A stretch of DNA of 64,000 nt from Membranipora membranacea. Lineage: Eukaryota; Bryozoa; Gymnolaemata; Cheilostomatida; Membraniporidae. The notes beneath the pieces are model-generated. The model was given only the letters and a program-made list of their open reading frames with translations. It did not search any database and was not told the DNA's origin. The stretch spans positions 12,138,062 through 12,202,061 of the forward strand of contig OU612074.1 of NCBI GenBank assembly GCA_914767715.1, written 5' to 3'. The position numbers and the translations under genes are program-made. Shown piece by piece: positions 60,557 through 64,000 of the stretch. How positions within the stretch are numbered: position 1 is the stretch's first letter; each line of letters opens with the position of its first letter.

Positions 60557-61404
60557 AATATTGTTTGTGTAATTTCTAATGATGGCTGGTATGATACGAG
60601 TCGAAGGACTTCATTACAGATGGGAATCTGAGGCTGGGCGTACTGCAATCAATATCCCGAAACGCATTGACCAGCTCAGTTTGTGCCCGATGACCTGCAT
60701 ACCACTGGTCAGCAGATCTCCACAAGCTGACTAATGATGCCGTTAATTGACAGGAGGATATGTTTTGTACAATAGGATTCTTTGCATTCATTCTTTGCAT
60801 TTTTCCTTTTTTTTACAGTGTCATTTCCATGGCTTTTTGGGGAAATGATTTTTTGGGGTATCCTTGCGTCATATGAGTAAAATACCATTTTTGTTTTTAC
60901 AACAACTCGCCCAAATACACTGGTTTTGTTGCTTATTAGGGGTTGTAGATGTTGTTGAGCTTGATCCCTACTTGATCAGATCCATTCATCTTCATGGCTA
61001 TGACTCATCATACAGAGGAAGGACGCACCAATGTCATTGTGATGCTGATGATCTGTCTCCCTCTTAACAGCTTCTACAATCTCCTAAACAGATATCGAAA
61101 CAGTTCGATTACAGATGTTATTAAAACACACATGTGACGAAATTGAGGATTATTCTATTAGCTATCTTCTTTAAATTTGCATCATCCACACTTGTTAATC
61201 ATTCAGCTAGCAACCTCCATTAACTGTAGAAAATAATTCCTCAGCTTTACGGGCATAGAACATCAGTGGGTAAATCAAATTTGTTGCCGACCGCAAACTT
61301 ACACTTCCTTCCTAGAAAAATCATTCTCAAGTAACAGCTCTGAGGCTGGTGCATGAAGCTTCATCGGTTGAGGTAAATACAAGAGGTAAAATATACTCAG
61401 GGAG

Positions 61405-61649
61405 TCTTATCAATCAGACAGTAGATTTGGTTGTCTGGTTTAATGTAAATATGTACAATGTTGCCCTCTTAATCGAATCTTAAATCGGCAACAAATACCG
61501 GAAGACTATTCTACACAGGATATGATTGATCCGATGAGAAAACACATCTGGTATGTAGCTGCATACCCCAAGTATCAATACAATAAGGGTAGCACAACAA
61601 ATAATAGTATGATACACTGAATAACACATTTTGCGTAAAGTGAAGCAAA
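61405..61649 (+). promoter_or_regulatory. Conserved upstream region of member E
   Basis: Aligns along about 240 bp with 42410-42660 upstream of D, including TATCAATCAG, GTACAATGT.GCCCTCT, the CGGAAGA block and GTAAAGTGAAGCAAAATG at the start. Confidence 0.55.
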
Positions 61650-62512
61650 ATGATGGATGAGAACATCAAGCGCTCACAAGCTAAGAATGCTGTCATATAC
61701 ACAGTATTGACACTGGCTGTGATTCTTTTGATTATGGAGTCATCGTTTGTAGTCTGGTTGTTCTGCACAGATAGGGTCGACTTACATGATCGGATTATTT
61801 CAGCAAGTACAGACCTGCCCACACCGAAGGTAAGATCTTATCATAAGAATGAGTTTAAACTAGATCTGCCTGTTATGTAGTTTAAGCGCTCAAAGCCAAG
61901 TCCTGCAACCTGTTTCCATGTGGAGCGAGTGGAAATACGTAAGTATTAATTAAATCACCAGCCCTGTTTCTGCGGTTAAAAATTCCATTTGTCGCCTTAT
62001 AAGGTATCATACAAATCGCTTGGTAACGTCTCTCCATTTGAGAAGTAGTGCCTGTGACTTTTCTTTCACAGACCAAAATACTTCCACAGACTTGACTTAT
62101 GATTAAGTAAACACTTATGTTATATCTGCTCGCACCATATGGAAGCAGTTTTCTCGGTCTGAATAATTATTATTTTTAAATGTAATAGTGTTTATGGTTT
62201 TGTCAACTTAGACATGTGAAAATGAGAGGCTAATTCTTTTTTCATAGGCTCATACAAAAGACATAGGGATAAGATAATTTTCTCAATATTGTTTTCATAA
62301 CTATGAAACAAAAGTTTTGATGATTCAGCTTTTGATAATTGAGTATTTTATTATGTCAATGCATGCGGGTCAGTATATTTTTCTAGGAGAAGACCTTAAA
62401 ACTACAAAGAAGAGTGATTACATCAGCAATAGCTGGCAAAAAAAGGAACGAGCCAGCTTCAGCATCGCAGATAAAGAGTCTGTGCAAAACTTCTTGCCTT
62501 GTAAAATGTTGA
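61650..62512 (+). CDS. Small type II membrane protein with C-x3-C-x3-C, member E (101 aa)
   Basis: Two phase-0 coding exons: 61650-61829 (60 codons, AAG|GTAAGA) and 62387-62512 (41 codons plus TGA, acceptor TATATTTTTCTAG). Exon 1 is nearly identical to that of D (MDENIKRSQAKNAVIYTVLT; the start here is MM, and the second Met matches D), with an intramembrane Glu and WLFCTDR after the helix. The terminal exon is very different from D. It has two basic sites (KLQRRVIT and AGKKRNEP) and ends SLCKTSCLVKC, the C-x3-C-x3-C motif at the C-terminus. As in D, a donor lies 6 nt after the stop (GCAG|GTGAGG), giving a 3' UTR exon at 63081. High exon 1 and low exon 2 similarity suggests a fixed anchor with a fast-changing ectodomain. 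Confidence 0.7.
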
Positions 62513-63080
62513 TTGCAGGTGAGGCAAGTTATTCTGCATTGCAGCGATTTCAATTTCTAGCGCTGTCAAATCTTAGTGAGCTATGAAAAACTTGATTATG
62601 TAAGACCTGACAAAGACTCTTCTAACTTGTGTTCAGCTTTGATTCGATACGCTTTCACCTTCCACGTCAGATTCTATTTTAGCCATTACCCAACAAACAT
62701 CACACCCCATCTCCATTTTGATTGTATAGAGATCTCCAAGTTCTTACAAAGTCCATGGACCACAGGATGGGACATGAGTACGTATAGTTTAAGTTTTACA
62801 AATAATATTGTACACTTGAGGTGCTCAAAAGTATTAGGATAGTTATTTATTGCCTCATAATCTCCCCTGTGCTTCCAGCGGTACCCACAGAGTCAGCGCC
62901 CTCACTCTGGATGTGTAAGCTGTCGTGTGTGCCCCAGTGAAGCAGGCATCTTTGTACAAATTTCTTTGGGTCGGTTATATTGGCCTAAGATTGGGTTTTT
63001 CGGTCCATGTGAACACACAGATTAGAAAAATTTGACAAAACATGTCAAGGTGACCTGAAATTTCATTTCTTCCATTACAG

Positions 63081-63525
63081 ATCAGAATAACACAGAACTA
63101 TGGAGAAATTTGACGACTACTTTGATTATTGTATTTATAACCAATCCTGAGCTGCACATGCTAGAGTATCTGGCTTTGAAGATTGATTTGAAATACATCC
63201 ATTTTACTAATAAAGAAATGAATAGACATATTCAATTTCAGGGTTTAAATATTCAAACTTGTGATAACAAAATACAAGGTGATTCAAGCTTGACCGCTAT
63301 GCTGAATTGATAGAAAGGCTAGCAGGGAACACAAATAACACAAAGACTAAAATGCCTTCCAGTTATATCAAAATTCAGAGTCCTGAAGTCTAAACAAAAA
63401 TATCCATGTAGCATTTCAGTGCTGGTTTGAAACCTTTGAACCTTGCTAAGTTGCTTGTAAAGGAGCCTGAGTCTGGGTTGAGCGACAGCTATCCAAAGGT
63501 TGGTTTTATGTTGTTATGAAATAAA
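63081..63525 (+). other. Predicted 3' UTR (or alternative last) exon of member E
   Basis: Acceptor TTCTTCCATTACAG precedes 63081, and AATAAA lies at 63520. Homologous to 44548-44846. If joined directly to exon 1 it would encode IRITQNYGEI and stop. The open frame at 63110-63310 lies inside it and is not called. Confidence 0.5.
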
Positions 63526-64000
63526 GAGTTACAGGAGTTATCCCCTTAATATCAATGAGAAGACAACTCAACACTTCATCAGTATATTTCTGTTGCCTTT
63601 TGGCTCGTCATAGATTTAAATTGCAAAAAATGACTACCATTGCCAAATTTATAGTGTGGGAGATAACATAATACAATTTGTGAGCCAATAACATAGGTCT
63701 AATAATCAAAGAGAAAAAATGTAACAAAATAATTACAACCAAAACAAAATGCTATTATTATTGGGTATTATCATAATGGTCCCTGAGTGAAAACATTGTC
63801 ATCCTGTCTGTCTGTTGAGCCCTGAAACATCTGAATATGACTTCTCTCTATGTCCGCATCGATGACATGATATACTATTGCATGTAAATCTCTGATCGAT
63901 AGAGAGTGAATCAATTTTCTTAACATGAGTACCATCACAAGGAATTTGGTGTGACAACCCGAGTTCAATTTTACTAATTAGGGGCGGGTACATGTTAAGA
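63526..64000. other. Duplicated 3' flank, no gene
   Basis: 63526-63700 is still recognisably similar to 45020-45215 (GAGTTATCC.CTTAATATCAATGA), so the D/E duplication extended past the poly(A) signal. The remaining sequence has no supported gene. Confidence 0.45.

Noticed and set aside
1-64000. CRISPR arrays, operons, bacterial ribosome binding sites
   Set aside because: Spliceosomal introns, poly(A) signals and metazoan domains show a nuclear animal genome; no regularly spaced repeats with unique spacers were seen.

Overview
The window is AT-rich, intron-bearing metazoan DNA with small genes, short phase-0 introns and many small mobile elements. Its gene content (Y-box protein with an RGG tail, RING/B-box/propeller TRIM protein, ankyrin-caspase fusion, nucleotidyltransferase-TPR protein, THAP-bearing DNA transposon) points to an early-branching animal. 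A demosponge fits best, but that is inference; no species marker was identified.

Layout. 0-10 kb: one C-terminal exon (minus), a PAN/apple-like exon (minus), a tRNA-like composite element with 12-bp flanking repeats, two foldback palindromes, a tRNA-derived SINE, and two broken minus-strand fragments of a nucleotidyltransferase-TPR gene. 11.2-14.3 kb: the intact copy of that gene (plus, 2 coding exons, 970 aa). 17.1-24.4 kb: a complete seven-exon Y-box gene (minus, 352 aa) with a MITE and a dead LINE fragment in its introns. 25.5 kb: a tRNA-Thr-like gene. 26.6-36.5 kb, 42.7 kb and 61.7 kb: a dispersed plus-strand array of five apparently intact and at least one or two damaged genes for tiny type II membrane proteins, reconstructed here from exons too short to stand out alone. 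37.8-40.8 kb: an ankyrin-caspase gene (minus). 48.5-54.5 kb: a seven-exon TRIM gene (plus, 609 aa). 55.4-58.5 kb: a DNA transposon with about 770-bp terminal inverted repeats, an exact 8-bp target duplication and a THAP-domain ORF, i.e. P-element-like.

The most interesting item is the small-gene array. Every member has exon 1 encoding a basic cytoplasmic N-terminus plus one transmembrane helix, usually with a conserved intramembrane Glu and a WL-x-C-[TS]-D-R juxtamembrane motif. All introns are phase 0, and a terminal exon ends with C-x3-C-x3-C near the C-terminus. Sequence between the membrane and the Cys motif has diverged strongly; one member has a textbook furin site (RVKR). I do not recognise this family. 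The simplest reading is membrane-anchored precursors of short Cys-motif peptides, or disulfide-linked subunits that pair with a receptor through the buried Glu; neither is proven.

The genes do not form one obvious pathway. Several families present (TRIM, caspase, nucleotidyltransferase-TPR, tandem membrane proteins) are of kinds often expanded in innate-immunity or self-recognition regions, which is suggestive only. All exon joins are read from splice consensus, phase continuity and paralogue comparison; no transcript data were available.
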